64,000 bases of DNA. Source: Arthrobacter sp. (lineage in GTDB: Bacteria; Actinomycetota; Actinomycetes; Actinomycetales; Micrococcaceae). The stretch spans positions 165,783-229,782 of the forward strand of contig JAITLQ010000004.1 in NCBI GenBank assembly GCA_031277795.1, in the 5' to 3' direction. Shown here one piece after another: positions 12,418 through 21,516 of the stretch. The notes beneath the pieces were generated by a model. It did no database searches, was not told the DNA's origin, and saw nothing but the letters and a program-made list of their open reading frames with translations. Position 1 is the first letter of the stretch; each line of letters begins with the position of its first letter. The translations under genes were made by a program, and so were the position numbers.

Positions 12418-13784
12418 GCTTGCTCCTGCGTGGGGACGGCGGGCGAGGCGCCCTCCGGGTTGGTCGGGGAATCCGGGCGGGCAAAGACCCATTGCCGGAA
12501 GAGGACAAACTTCACGAGGGTCGTGAGGAGGTTGGCCACCACGGCGGCGGCGAGCTCGCGCATGCCGTGCCAGCCGGCCGCATGGGCCAGGCCCAGCGCC
12601 GCGGCGGTGAGGGCCCAGCCGATGCCAAAGACGATGAGCCCCTGCAGGTGCTGCGTGATGAGGCCGGCCCGGCCGCGCACCCCGAACGTGAAGGCCCGGT
12701 TGGCCGCGGTGTTGGCCACGGCCGTGACGAGGAGGGCCACCAGGTTGGCGCCCTGCGCCCCGAGCGCCCCGCGTAGCAAGGCGAAGAGCAGGAGGTAGGC
12801 GAGGGTCGAGACGACACCCACGGCGCCGAAGCGCACGAGGTGCGACCAGAGGCCGCGGTCCTCCTCCGGCGCGGGGTCCCGCCCCAGCTCCGCCCTCAGG
12901 TCCGAGAGCGGGATGCGTCCGCGCAGCAGGCCCCAGGAGAGGCGGGCCACGCCCTTGACGTCCTCCCAGGCCGTGCCAGCGATGCGCACCGAGGAGCGTG
13001 GATCGTCGACCCAATCCACGGCGACCTCGGAGATGCGCAGCCCGGCCTGCTCGGCCAGGACGAGGAGCTCGGTGTCGAAGAACCAGGCCTCGTCCTTGAT
13101 GAGGGGGAGCAGGCGCCTGGCCACGTCGGCCCGGACGGCCTTGAAGCCGCACTGCGCGTCGGAGAAGCCGGTGCCGAGGCTGCCGTGCAGCAGCAGGTTG
13201 TAGGAGCGGGAGATGATCTCGCGCTTGGGGCCGCGCGTGACGTGGGCACCGGAGGCGAGCCGCGAGCCGATGGCCACGTCGGAGTGTCCGGAGAGCAGCG
13301 GTGCCACGAGCGCGGGGAACGCGTCGAGGCCGGTGGAGAGGTCGACGTCCATGTATGCGAGGACCGCCGCGTCCGAGGAACCCCAGGCGGCGCGCAGGGC
13401 CCGGCCGCGTCCCTTCTGATCCAGGTGCACCACCCGCACGTGGGGGAGCCGGGAGGCCAGGCTCGCCGCCAGCACACCGGTCCCATCGGTGCTGGCGTTG
13501 TCGGCGATGGTGACCCGGTAGCCCGGGCCGCCGGGCGGATAGAGACCGGCAAGGTAGGAATCGAGCCGCAGGATCGAGGCCTCGAGGTCGCGTTCCTCGT
13601 TGTAGACGGGGACGACGACGTCGACGAGGACCGTGGTGGGCCGGTGGGTCGGTCCCGCGCTCGCCGCGGGGGAGCCGAGCGGCTGCGCTACCTGGCCCGT
13701 GCCCGGCTCGTGGCCGGGAGGGGGCGGTGCCGGAAGCGGGTCGGCGTGGGGGATGGTCGCGGGGGCCGCTGAGGTGGGGAGCAC
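12414..13784 (-). CDS. Polyprenyl-phosphate glycosyltransferase with GtrA domain (YkcA/DPM1-like)
   Basis: 456 residues from a GTG at 13784 with an excellent AGAGGAG ribosome site 6 nt upstream. The upstream in-frame extension has no coding character. Domain order: disordered Pro/Ala-rich head (1-60), GT2 domain (about 65-300) with VDVVVPVYNEE, DNASTDGT, the YMDVDLST metal motif and KREIISRSYN of the dolichyl-phosphate-mannose-synthase type, then a GtrA-like domain of four membrane segments (about 315-440). It is expected to join a nucleotide sugar to polyprenyl phosphate and help present it across the membrane. The downstream, 4-bp overlapping GT39 gene is the likely user of the product. Confidence 0.92.
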
Positions 13785-14100
13785 GGATGCCTCCTCTATT
13801 GCTGGTCGTGAGGCGGTGGGCGATGTGCCCTCTACCTTGATCAGCGGTGCTGTGAATGAGGACGCGAGTGCTTGTGCCCCAGCGATGACTCCGCGGCGGT
13901 GCCGGGCGCGGGACCTGGGACGCCGGGCGAGGGACACCGTGGTGCCGGGAGCGGCAGGCGGCCGGGACGCAGCAACCCCGGAAACGCTGCAGACACGGAA
14001 ACGCCCAGGCCCGCCCGGTCGGTGACCGGGCGGGCCTGGGCGGTCCGGGGTGGCAAGGCCCCGGCGGGCGCGAGCGGACGGCGGTCCACTGCGCGCGGCG
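13785..14100. other. Intergenic region between GT2 and histidine kinase genes
   Basis: 316 bases. It holds the GT2 ribosome site (13790-13797), its promoter (not clearly recognisable) and the kinase terminator at 14002-14042. No gene is supported here although frames stay open because of high GC. Confidence 0.6.
14002..14042 (-). terminator. Terminator of the two-component system
   Basis: Near-perfect 18-bp stem (cgcccaggcccgcccggt and its complement) with a short loop, about 60 nt after the kinase stop codon. Confidence 0.75.
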
Positions 14101-15975
14101 CTAGCCGGCGCTCTGGGCGAGCGGCAGGCGAACGGCAAACTGCGTGCGCCCCGGCTCGGACTCCACGCTGATGTGCCCGCCGTGGGACTCCACGATGGCC
14201 TTGACGATGGACAGGCCGAGCCCCGTGGTCGGGGCGGCGCCCGAGCGGGCGGCGTCGGCCCGTGCAAAGCGGTCGAAGACCTTGTCGAGGAACTCGGGAT
14301 CGATGCCCTCGCCGTTGTCGGTGACGGTCAGCAGCGCCTGTCCGTCCGGCGTAGCGCGCACGCCCACCGTGACGGTGGTGCCGTCCGAGGTGTGCTTGCG
14401 GGCATTGGACATGAGGTTCTGCAGCACGCGGTTGAGCTGCGGCTCGTCCCCCGTGACCACCACGGGATGCTCGGCGTCGAACTCCAGCTTCCAGCGGTGA
14501 TCCTTCGCTGCCACCGTGAAGTCCCGGGAGAGGTCGACCGCGAGGCGCGTGAGGTCCACCGGTTCCTCGGCCGGCGGGCGGCCCTCGTCGAGGCGCGCCA
14601 ACAGGAGCAGGTTCTCGACCAGCTCCGTCATGCGCCTGGTCTGTTCCCGCACGCGCCCCAGCGAACGGTCGCCGTCGTCGGAGAGCGCCTCGGTGGCGCC
14701 GATGAGCTCGGAGTAGCCCTGGATCGCGGCGAGCGGCGTGCGCAACTCGTGGCTCGCATCGGCGGCAAAGCGGCGCATGCGGGCCTCGGAACGGGCGCGC
14801 ACGTCGAGCGCGCCGTCCACGTTGTCGAGGAGCGAGTTGAGCGCGGCGCCCACGTTGCCCACCTCGGTGCCGGGGACCGCATCCTCCGGGGCCACGCGCA
14901 CGTCGACGTCCACGTTGCCCTTCTCGAGCGGCTGCTCTGCCACCGCCGAGGCCACGGCCGACACCCGGGCGAGCGGGCGCAGCGCGCGGGAGACCAGCAC
15001 GGTGCCCAGGGTGCCGATGAGGATGATGCCGCCCAAGGAGACGAGCACCATCGAGACATCGAGCGTCGCGAGCGTGCGCGTGGCCTCGGCCGTCGGCACG
15101 CCCACGATCATGGTGGTTTCGACGGAGCCGAGCGCGCCCGTGCTGCTGCGCACCTGCACGGTGGCGGGCACGGCCTGGAAGCGGAAGGTGCCGATACTGA
15201 GGTTCACCGTGGCCAGCGAGGCGGACTCGTTGCCCTCGGAGGCCGTCGCGAAGTGCAGCAGGATCGCCTGGTCAGCGGCGGAGACCTCCACGTATCCGGC
15301 GTCGGTGGACTGCGGGTCGCGGTAGGAGGGCTGGGCCAGGAACGCGCCGTTGAAGACGGCGCCCACGATGGTGCCGTTCTGCGGCAGGTTGCGGCCGGTC
15401 TGGTCGTTGCGCTGCCAGCTGGGCAGCGTGCTTGGCTCGGTGTTGGCATCCATGAGCTGCTGCTGACCCCTGGCCACGGCGCTGCGCAGATCGTCGTTGA
15501 CCTGGGCGCTGAGGCGGGCCGCCATCGAGGCGTGGGTGACGCCGCCGATGACGGAGAAGCCGACGATCAGCAGGATCAACAGCATGCCAACGAGCCGCGC
15601 CCGCAGGGAGAGGGGGCGCTTGCGCCGCAGGGTCGCCATGAGCTTGGCGAACACGCCGGCGGGGCGCGCTTCGGGGGTGGCGGCGGACCCAGGGCCCGAC
15701 GGCGCCGGGTCGCCAGAGGCGCCCGACGGCGCTGGCTCGCCAGCGGTGCCCGGCTCGCCAGCGGCGCCCGGTTCACCGGCGTCCCGGGGGCGGGACGCCG
15801 CGGCGACGGCCTCGGCGGGATCGCCGGGGAGCGACCCGCCGGCCTGGTCCTGGGCCATCGAGGCGTCGGCCCGGGGCGTGGCGTCCTGCGCGGAAGCCGC
15901 GGGGGAACCCGCGGCGGAGGCCGGCGGGGCCACGTCGAGCGGCTCGCCGGGAACGGGGCGAGCGCCAGGGCTCAC
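14101..15975 (-). CDS. Sensor histidine kinase
   Basis: 624 residues from a GTG whose first bases overlap the TGA of the response regulator (GTGA), the usual coupled arrangement. Order: an unusual cytoplasmic head of about 120 residues rich in Ala, Pro and Gly with repeats such as AGEPGAAGEPGTAGEP; TM1 (about 126-146); an extracytoplasmic sensor region of roughly 190 residues; TM2; HAMP; the phosphoacceptor box SHELRTPLAAIQGY; and the ATP-binding domain with NLMSNARKHT, DNGEGI and TGLGLSIVKAIVESHGG. It autophosphorylates and passes phosphate to the regulator encoded just upstream. Signal unknown. Similar pairs in mycobacteria are named TcrXY/TrcSR-like, but orthology is not established here. 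Confidence 0.93.
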   Translation of the reverse strand: MSPGARPVPGEPLDVAPPASAAGSPAASAQDATPRADASMAQDQAGGSLPGDPAEAVAAASRPRDAGEPGAAGEPGTAGEPAPSGASGDPAPSGPGSAATPEARPAGVFAKLMATLRRKRPLSLRARLVGMLLILLIVGFSVIGGVTHASMAARLSAQVNDDLRSAVARGQQQLMDANTEPSTLPSWQRNDQTGRNLPQNGTIVGAVFNGAFLAQPSYRDPQSTDAGYVEVSAADQAILLHFATASEGNESASLATVNLSIGTFRFQAVPATVQVRSSTGALGSVETTMIVGVPTAEATRTLATLDVSMVLVSLGGIILIGTLGTVLVSRALRPLARVSAVASAVAEQPLEKGNVDVDVRVAPEDAVPGTEVGNVGAALNSLLDNVDGALDVRARSEARMRRFAADASHELRTPLAAIQGYSELIGATEALSDDGDRSLGRVREQTRRMTELVENLLLLARLDEGRPPAEEPVDLTRLAVDLSRDFTVAAKDHRWKLEFDAEHPVVVTGDEPQLNRVLQNLMSNARKHTSDGTTVTVGVRATPDGQALLTVTDNGEGIDPEFLDKVFDRFARADAARSGAAPTTGLGLSIVKAIVESHGGHISVESEPGRTQFAVRLPLAQSAG

Positions 15976-16715
15976 GCCGCGGCCGGCTTCAGGACGTAGC
16001 CGGCGCCGCGCACCGTGTGAATCATGGGCTCGCGGCCCACGTCGATCTTCTTGCGCAGGTAGGAGACGTAGAGCTCCACGATGTTCGCTTGGCCGCCGAA
16101 GTCGTAGTTCCACACGGCATCGAGGATCTGGGGCTTGGAGACCACGCGGCGCGCGTTCTCCATGAGGTAGCGCAGCAGGTCGAACTCGGTCGCCGTGAGC
16201 TGGATCGAGTCGCCGGCGCGGCTGACCTCGCGGGAGTCGGTGTTGAGCGTGAGGTCACCGATGACGAGCTCGGCCTCGTCGGCGGTGGCGGCGCCGGAGC
16301 GCTGCACCAGGCGATGCAGGCGCAGGAGCACCTCCTCGAGGCTGAAGGGCTTGGTGACGTAGTCGTCGCCGCCGGCGGCGAGGCCCTCGATGCGATCGTC
16401 CACCGTGTCCTTGGCGGTCAGGAAGAGCGCCGGAACGTCGGGAAGGAAGGCGCGCACGCGGCGCAGCACCTCCGGGCCCTCGATGCCGGGAAGCATCCAA
16501 TCGAGCACGAGCACGTCCGGGGTGATGGCCCGCGCCTGGCGGACGGCCTCCTGCCCCTCGTGCGCCACGGTGACGTCCCAACCGAGCATGCGGGTGCCCA
16601 TGCCCACGAGTTCGGCGAGCGAGGGCTCGTCGTCCACGACGAGGGCGCGGATGGGGGAACCATCCGGGTGCTCGAGACGGGGGAGCTGCTGGGGCGAAAA
16701 TCGTGAGGTGCTCAT
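15972..16715 (-). CDS. OmpR/PhoB-family response regulator
   Basis: 247 residues. Receiver domain with acidic pair DDE (28-30), phosphoacceptor Asp72 (LVLDWMLPG), Thr100 and Lys122 (DYVTKPF); then a winged-helix DNA-binding domain ending in the typical IHTVRGAGYVLKP. ATG has AGGGAAAG a few nt upstream. First gene of a two-gene unit with the overlapping kinase. It faces a 500-nt AT-richer intergenic region shared with a divergent regulator gene, so the promoter and possible autoregulatory sites lie there. Confidence 0.95.
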   Translation of the reverse strand: MSTSRFSPQQLPRLEHPDGSPIRALVVDDEPSLAELVGMGTRMLGWDVTVAHEGQEAVRQARAITPDVLVLDWMLPGIEGPEVLRRVRAFLPDVPALFLTAKDTVDDRIEGLAAGGDDYVTKPFSLEEVLLRLHRLVQRSGAATADEAELVIGDLTLNTDSREVSRAGDSIQLTATEFDLLRYLMENARRVVSKPQILDAVWNYDFGGQANIVELYVSYLRKKIDVGREPMIHTVRGAGYVLKPAAA

Positions 16716-17215
16716 GGCATCACTTTCCCTGTGGGACGTGGGCCCATCCTGTCACGAAGCTGTGAAGGGGCTATGTGAGATGCGATACATGAGCCGTGGT
16801 GGCGAGTCAAGAGCAAGTGAGCGAAGTATTCGGTGTCTTGCATGAATATGCGGTTCAGATTGGGAGTTCTCTGAATGGAGAAGTTACCGGGAGGTCGGCA
16901 AATCGGGCCGCCTTCCCGTCGGGAAAGCCATATTCAGGCCAATATCAAGCCGATCTTTCACAATTCACGCTCCGTGTGGCGTGTGTCACATTCTGTAGGC
17001 AATGTCTCAAGATGTGAGACAAATGCATAATCCACTCTTGCGTGGACGCTTTATTACGCGCATGATGACACGTGTGAAGCAGCACACGACGCCATCGATC
17101 ACGGGAGCTCCCGCCCGCGATGGTCGCCGCTGTCGAATGCACAGGCCGCGCACGCAGCGCGGCTGACCCGCCCCATTCGACGCCGCAAGGCACCCTGATC
17201 CCCTGAGGTAGCAGC
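16716..17215. other. Long AT-richer divergent regulatory region
   Basis: 500 bases between two regulator genes, with the lowest GC outside the island. It contains spaced inverted copies of TGAATATG (16843-16850) and CATATTCA (16929-16936), and a compact palindrome GTCTCA-5-TGAGAC (17004-17020). No coding frame is supported. Such AT-rich upstream regions in actinobacteria are typical binding places of regulators or Lsr2. Confidence 0.55.
17004..17020. promoter_or_regulatory. Palindrome GTCTCA-N5-TGAGAC, candidate operator
   Basis: Perfect 6-bp inverted repeat with a 5-nt centre, about 200 nt upstream of the winged-helix regulator. No protein can be assigned from sequence. Confidence 0.4.
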
Positions 17216-18010
17216 ATGAGCACGAACGCCGGATACGTCCACATCTCCGTCCGCAACGCGCAGACCCGAGCGGCCGCCGCTCGTCGTCAGGCCGCGTGGC
17301 AGCAGCAGGCTTCTGGCATGGGCGTGACTCCCATGTCTCCCGAGGTCACGGCGCGCACGCAGCAGGCCGGCCCGGCAGCGGTGCTGAGCCAAACGCGTCC
17401 GGGCCCGGAGCGCGTGGGTGACACCAAGGCCCGCGGCTTTGTCCTCTATGTGGGCCTCGACGAGGCGGCGGCGGCCGCCGCCGGCACGTCCCTCACTAAG
17501 CTGGCCACCCAGGTGCGCGGCTTCCTGCAGACGCTTGCCCCCGAGGCGCAGACCCACGCCGCGGTGGCGCTGGCGGCCGCCGGCGCCCCGGGCGCCGACC
17601 TCGAGGTCGTCCGCCAGGCGCTCGGCGATCCCACCGTGTCCCGCACCCCGCGCACCTTCCAGCGCCAGTCTCAGCATGCCCCGGCCGCGTCCGGCGTGCT
17701 GATCGACCTGTCCCGCCGCGAGGTCCAGCTGGACGGCGAGGTCGTGAACCTGACCTACAAGGAGTTCGAGCTCCTGAACTACCTCGTGGAGAACGGCACC
17801 CGCACGGTGGGCCGCGAGGAGCTGCTCGAGAACCTGTGGAAGGGCGCGGACGAGATCCCGAACGAGCGCACCATCGACGTTCACATCCGCCGCCTGCGCG
17901 CCAAGCTGGGCCGCCTCTCCAACACCGTGCGCACGGTGCGCGGCCAGGGCTACCGCTTCTACGAGCACCCCGAGGTCACCGTCTGGGCTGCCCCGGAATA
18001 CTCCATCTGA
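17216..18010 (+). CDS. Receiver-less winged-helix transcriptional regulator
   Basis: 264 residues from an ATG preceded by GAGGT. The C-terminal part (about 160-255) is a complete OmpR-type winged-helix domain: VQLDGEVVNLTYKEFELLNYLV, GREELLENLW, RTIDVHIRRLRAKL and the closing VRTVRGQGYRFYEHP. There is no receiver domain: in its place are about 150 residues rich in Ala and Gln with a FVLYVGLD segment and no aspartate pocket. It therefore cannot be switched by ordinary phosphorylation and may respond to a ligand or partner, or be controlled by level. Comparable proteins occur in Arthrobacter relatives; the target genes are unknown. Confidence 0.88.
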   Translation: MSTNAGYVHISVRNAQTRAAAARRQAAWQQQASGMGVTPMSPEVTARTQQAGPAAVLSQTRPGPERVGDTKARGFVLYVGLDEAAAAAAGTSLTKLATQVRGFLQTLAPEAQTHAAVALAAAGAPGADLEVVRQALGDPTVSRTPRTFQRQSQHAPAASGVLIDLSRREVQLDGEVVNLTYKEFELLNYLVENGTRTVGREELLENLWKGADEIPNERTIDVHIRRLRAKLGRLSNTVRTVRGQGYRFYEHPEVTVWAAPEYSI

Positions 18011-18038
18011 TCCCGGCCGGGCACGCCCCGGCTCCCAG

Positions 18039-18073
18039 CGGGCCCCGCTTGGCATCACGCCGAGCGGGGCCCG
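18039..18073 (+). terminator. Terminator of the winged-helix regulator gene
   Basis: 11-bp GC stem (cgggccccgct with its complement) about 28 nt after the stop codon. Confidence 0.7.
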
Positions 18074-18095
18074 CCGTATTTGGACGCACCTTTCG

Positions 18096-18101
18096 TAGAC
18101 T
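18096..18101 (+). promoter_or_regulatory. -10 box TAGACT of sixA, leaderless start
   Basis: TAGACT lies 6 nt before the ATG at 18108. One of the fourteen similar arrangements in this window. Confidence 0.6.
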
Positions 18102-18107
18102 GGATTC

Positions 18108-18641
18108 ATGTCCCAGCCGGCCCGCCACACGCTTTTAATCCTTCGTCACGCCAAGGCGGAGGCCCCGTGGGGGACGCCGGATCGCGAGCGCGGCCTCACC
18201 GAGCGCGGAGGGGCGCAGGCGCGGTGGGTCGGCGAGCTCCTGGCCGCCCGGCGGGAGCTGCTTCCGGACGGGGCGCTGGTCTCGGACGCGCGGCGCACGC
18301 GCGCCACCTACGCGTGGGTCGCGTCGCGGCTGGGGGAAGAGGCCCCCAGCGCCTACCTGGATGAGCGGCTGTATGACGCGCCGGTCACGCGCGTGCTGGC
18401 CAGCATCAACGAGATGCCGGAGACGGTGTCCACACTCGTCGTGGTGGCGCATCAGCCGGCCGTTCAGGAGCTGGTGCTGCGGCTCGCGAGCGCGGATTCG
18501 GCCGCGGAGGCCGTCATGGAGGCTTCGTGGGACTATCCGACGGCGGGGCTGGCCGTGCTCCAGGTGCCGGGTCCGTGGGCCGAACTGGACGGTCGAGACG
18601 CCCGCCTCACCGAGTTCCTGGTGCCCCCGCGCGAGGGCTGA
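18108..18641 (+). CDS. SixA-type histidine phosphatase
   Basis: 177 residues. Histidine phosphatase branch 1: LLILRHAKAE carries the phosphohistidine nucleophile His14 and Arg13; SDARRTRATY and VVAHQPAVQE supply the second Arg and His. Short SixA members remove phosphate from histidine-phosphotransfer domains or act on small phosphorylated molecules; the substrate here is not evident. It stands alone between terminators, with its own -10 box directly before the start codon. Confidence 0.88.
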   Translation: MSQPARHTLLILRHAKAEAPWGTPDRERGLTERGGAQARWVGELLAARRELLPDGALVSDARRTRATYAWVASRLGEEAPSAYLDERLYDAPVTRVLASINEMPETVSTLVVVAHQPAVQELVLRLASADSAAEAVMEASWDYPTAGLAVLQVPGPWAELDGRDARLTEFLVPPREG

Positions 18642-18664
18642 GCGCCCGCCGGTGGCGCCCACGT

Positions 18665-18808
18665 GCCCGGGGTGCGGCGCCTTCCGGGGCGACGGGCGAC
18701 CGGGCCCGCTGAGGCGCCACGCGCCCGGGGTGCGGCGCAATCCGGGGCGACGGCCGACCGGGGCCCGCTGAGGCCCCGCGCGCCCGGGGCGCGGCGCCCG
18801 CGCCCGGT
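18665..18808. repeat. Tandem repeat, period 58-59 bp, 2.5 copies
   Basis: Copies begin at 18665, 18723 and 18782 with gcccggggtgcggcg (third copy gcccggggcgcggcg); the first two continue through ccggggcgac to cccgctgag, the third is cut short. No gene spans it. Confidence 0.75.
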
Positions 18809-18828
18809 AAGGCACGACGTCGTGCCTT
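18809..18828. repeat. 20-bp perfect palindrome
   Basis: aaggcacgac joined without spacer to its reverse complement, directly at the end of the tandem repeat. Could be an operator or the tip of a hairpin; no regulator can be named. Confidence 0.6.
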
Positions 18829-18866
18829 GGGTGGGGTGTCTCAGTTCCCCTGCGTGTCGGGAAAGC

Positions 18867-18895
18867 AAAAAGCCGGTCCGTGAGGACCGGCTTTT
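18867..18895 (-). terminator. Terminator after tRNA-Arg copy 1
   Basis: 12-bp stem aaaagccggtcc with its complement around GTGA, ending 2 nt from the encoded CCA of the tRNA; flanking A and T runs allow termination in both directions. Confidence 0.85.
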
Positions 18896-18897
18896 GT

Positions 18898-18974
<77 letters not shown>

Positions 18975-19042
18975 ATCTTGCAAGCTCTTGGAGGAGCTCA
19001 CTCAACCTCAAAGAGCTACTCAAGCGAGTAGCTCCTCGTGAT

Positions 19043-19119
<77 letters not shown>

Positions 19120-19425
19120 ATGATCTTCGCTTCCGCCGTGGCGGTTGCTTGACCTCGATCAAGATTACACGCGGCGGCGGCGCGGGCCAAATCGAGGGCC
19201 GGTCTCGCGCGAGGTGACGGGGAGAATGTTCTCTCCAGTTATACCGGTCTATGTGACCTTCGTCACTCGACTGAACGGACGGAGGGGCGGAATTCCGCGG
19301 AAGTTGACCTTTCGGGGTCCCGAACGCGGCGTCGAGTGTGAACTGGCTCGCACTGCGGCCCAGCGGCGGCCGGCGCGGCGGCCCTACGATCGATCCACCG
19401 ACGAACCCAATGGAGGGATTGTTCA
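19120..19425. other. pckG promoter region
   Basis: 306 bases between tRNA-Arg copy 2 and pckG. It holds the CRP/GlxR-like palindrome at 19252-19267 and the pckG ribosome site GGAGGG at 19412-19417. No open frame is supported. Confidence 0.55.
19252..19267. promoter_or_regulatory. CRP/GlxR-like binding site upstream of pckG
   Basis: TGTGA-CCTTCG-TCACT, matching the CRP/GlxR consensus TGTGA-N6-TCACA at nine of ten fixed bases. It lies 159 nt before the pckG start. Regulation of gluconeogenesis by cAMP-type regulators is known in actinobacteria; here it is inferred from the site alone. Confidence 0.55.
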
Positions 19426-21264
19426 ATGACGACGATCGCCGATCGCCAGGTCCAGGCAAGCGGGCACAGCGCCCCGACCACGCACGTCAAGCTGGCGCAG
19501 TGGGTCGAGGAAGTCGCAGCCCTCACGAAGCCTGATCGCGTCTATTGGGTCGACGGCTCGCAGGAAGAGAACGATCGCCTGACCGCGCAGCTCGTCGAGG
19601 CCGGCACGCTGATCAAGCTCAACGAGGAGAAGTTCCCTAACTCCTTCGCGGCGTTCTCCGACCCGAGCGACGTGGCGCGCGTCGAGGAGCAGACCTTCAT
19701 CTGCTCCGTCAACGAACGCGACGCCGGCTTCACCAATAACTGGATGGAGCCGAACGAGATGAAGGCCAAGCTCAACGGCCTCTTCGACGGCGCCATGCGC
19801 GGGCGCACCATGTATGTCATCCCGTTCGTCATGGGCCACCTGGACGCCGAGGATCCCAAGTTCGGCGTGGAGATCACCGACTCCGAGTACGTCGTGGCCT
19901 CCATGCGCATCATGGCCCGCATCGGCACCGATGTGCTGCGCAAGCTCGAGGAGCAGCAGTCCTTCTTTGTCCCGGCGCTGCACTCCGTGGGCGCCCCCCT
20001 GGAGTCCGGTCAGCCGGACGTGCCGTGGCCGTGCAACCCGGAGAAGTGGATCGTGCACTTCCCCGAGGAGCGTTCCATCGTGTCCTACGGCTCCGGCTAC
20101 GGCGGAAACGCCCTGCTCGGCAAGAAGTGCTTCGCGCTGCGCATCGCCTCCGTCATGGCGCGCGATGAGGGCTGGCTCGCCGAACACATGCTGATCCTCA
20201 AGCTGACCTCGCCCGAGGGCAAGGACTACCACGTGGCCGCCGCCTTCCCGTCGGCCTGCGGCAAGACCAACCTCGCGCTCCTGGATCCCACGATCGAGGG
20301 TTGGAAGGTCGAGACCCTGGGGGATGACATCGCCTGGATGCGCATCGGCGCCAACGGCGAGCTGCGCGCCATCAACCCCGAGGCCGGCCTGTTCGGCGTG
20401 GCCCCCGGCACCGGCTGGTCCACGAACCCCAACGCGATGCGCGCCATCGCCAAGGGCAACTCGGTCTTCACCAACGTTGCGCTCACCGACGACGGCGGCG
20501 TGTGGTGGGAGGGCATGACCGACGAGGTTCCTGCCCACCTCACCGACTGGCTCGGCAACGACTGGAATCCCGAGTCCGATCGCCCGGCCGCGCACCCGAA
20601 CTCGCGCTTCTGCACGCCGATCGATCAGGTCGACATGCTCTCCGACGAGTACAACAACCCGCAGGGCGTGAAGATCGACGCGATCCTCTTCGGCGGCCGT
20701 CGCAAGACGACCATCCCCCTGGTCACCCAGGCCCGCACGTGGACCTCCGGCGTCTTCATGGGCTCCACGCTCTCCTCCGAGACCACGGCTGCCGCCGCCG
20801 GTCAGGTGGGCCTGGTGCGCCGCGATCCCATGGCGATGCTGCCGTTCATCGGCTACGACGCTGGCGACTACCTGAACCACTGGGACTCCATCAGCACCCG
20901 CACCTCCGAGGATCAGCTGCCGCAGATCTTCCTGGTGAACTGGTTCCGTCGCACCTCCGAGGGCGGCTTCGCCTGGCCCGGCTTCGGCGAGAACTCGCGC
21001 GTCCTCAAGTGGGCCATCGAGCGCCTCGAGAGCAAGGCGGACGCGGTGGAGACCCCCATCGGTTTTGTTCCCGCCGCCGGCTCCTTGGACATCAAGGGTC
21101 TGGACCTGAGCGAGGACGAGGTCGCCGAGGCCACCCACGTGAGCGTCGATGAGTGGCGCGCCGAGCTGCCGGGGATCGAGGAGTGGTTCTCCCGCTTCGG
21201 CGAGTCCCTGCCGGCCTCCCTGCGCGCCGAGCTGGACGAGCTCACGGAGCGCCTGGGCCGCTGA
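19426..21264 (+). CDS. pckG: Phosphoenolpyruvate carboxykinase (GTP)
   Basis: 612 residues, the usual size. Converts oxaloacetate and GTP to PEP, the entry step of gluconeogenesis. Visible: the P-loop with reactive cysteine FPSACGKTN (Cys278, Lys280), the second nucleotide motif [19 protein letters not shown], and NWFRR. This is the GTP class common in actinobacteria, unrelated in sequence to the ATP enzyme of E. coli. GGAGGG precedes the ATG. A CRP/GlxR-like site lies upstream. Single-gene unit with a strong terminator. Confidence 0.98.
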   Translation: MTTIADRQVQASGHSAPTTHVKLAQWVEEVAALTKPDRVYWVDGSQEENDRLTAQLVEAGTLIKLNEEKFPNSFAAFSDPSDVARVEEQTFICSVNERDAGFTNNWMEPNEMKAKLNGLFDGAMRGRTMYVIPFVMGHLDAEDPKFGVEITDSEYVVASMRIMARIGTDVLRKLEEQQSFFVPALHSVGAPLESGQPDVPWPCNPEKWIVHFPEERSIVSYGSGYGGNALLGKKCFALRIASVMARDEGWLAEHMLILKLTSPEGKDYHVAAAFPSACGKTNLALLDPTIEGWKVETLGDDIAWMRIGANGELRAINPEAGLFGVAPGTGWSTNPNAMRAIAKGNSVFTNVALTDDGGVWWEGMTDEVPAHLTDWLGNDWNPESDRPAAHPNSRFCTPIDQVDMLSDEYNNPQGVKIDAILFGGRRKTTIPLVTQARTWTSGVFMGSTLSSETTAAAAGQVGLVRRDPMAMLPFIGYDAGDYLNHWDSISTRTSEDQLPQIFLVNWFRRTSEGGFAWPGFGENSRVLKWAIERLESKADAVETPIGFVPAAGSLDIKGLDLSEDEVAEATHVSVDEWRAELPGIEEWFSRFGESLPASLRAELDELTERLGR

Positions 21265-21282
21265 GCCCCGTCCTCACGAGAA

Positions 21283-21322
21283 CGAGGCCCCCTTCCGCAC
21301 GAGAGAGCGGAAGGGGGCCTCG
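21283..21322 (+). terminator. Terminator of pckG
   Basis: Perfect 16-bp stem (cgaggcccccttccgc and its complement) with an 8-nt loop, 18 nt after the stop codon. Confidence 0.9.
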
Positions 21323-21430
21323 CGTGTTGGTGCCGCGGCGCGCGTTCGCGCCACGTTCCGCGCCGGCCGGGGCCGCGACGCACCGCGTGAGAGGTCCCCG
21401 CGTGCGCGGCGGGGCCGGTCGCCAACGCGA

Positions 21431-21468
21431 GAGGGGCCGATCGAGACACACGTCTCGATCGGCCCCTC
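21431..21468 (-). terminator. Terminator of the manB unit
   Basis: Perfect 17-bp stem with ACAC loop, about 50 nt after the stop of the converging gene. Confidence 0.85.
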
Positions 21469-21516
21469 GCTGTGGTCGGTTGCGCCGGCCGGTTCGCCCG
21501 GCGCTCCGGCCGCGGC

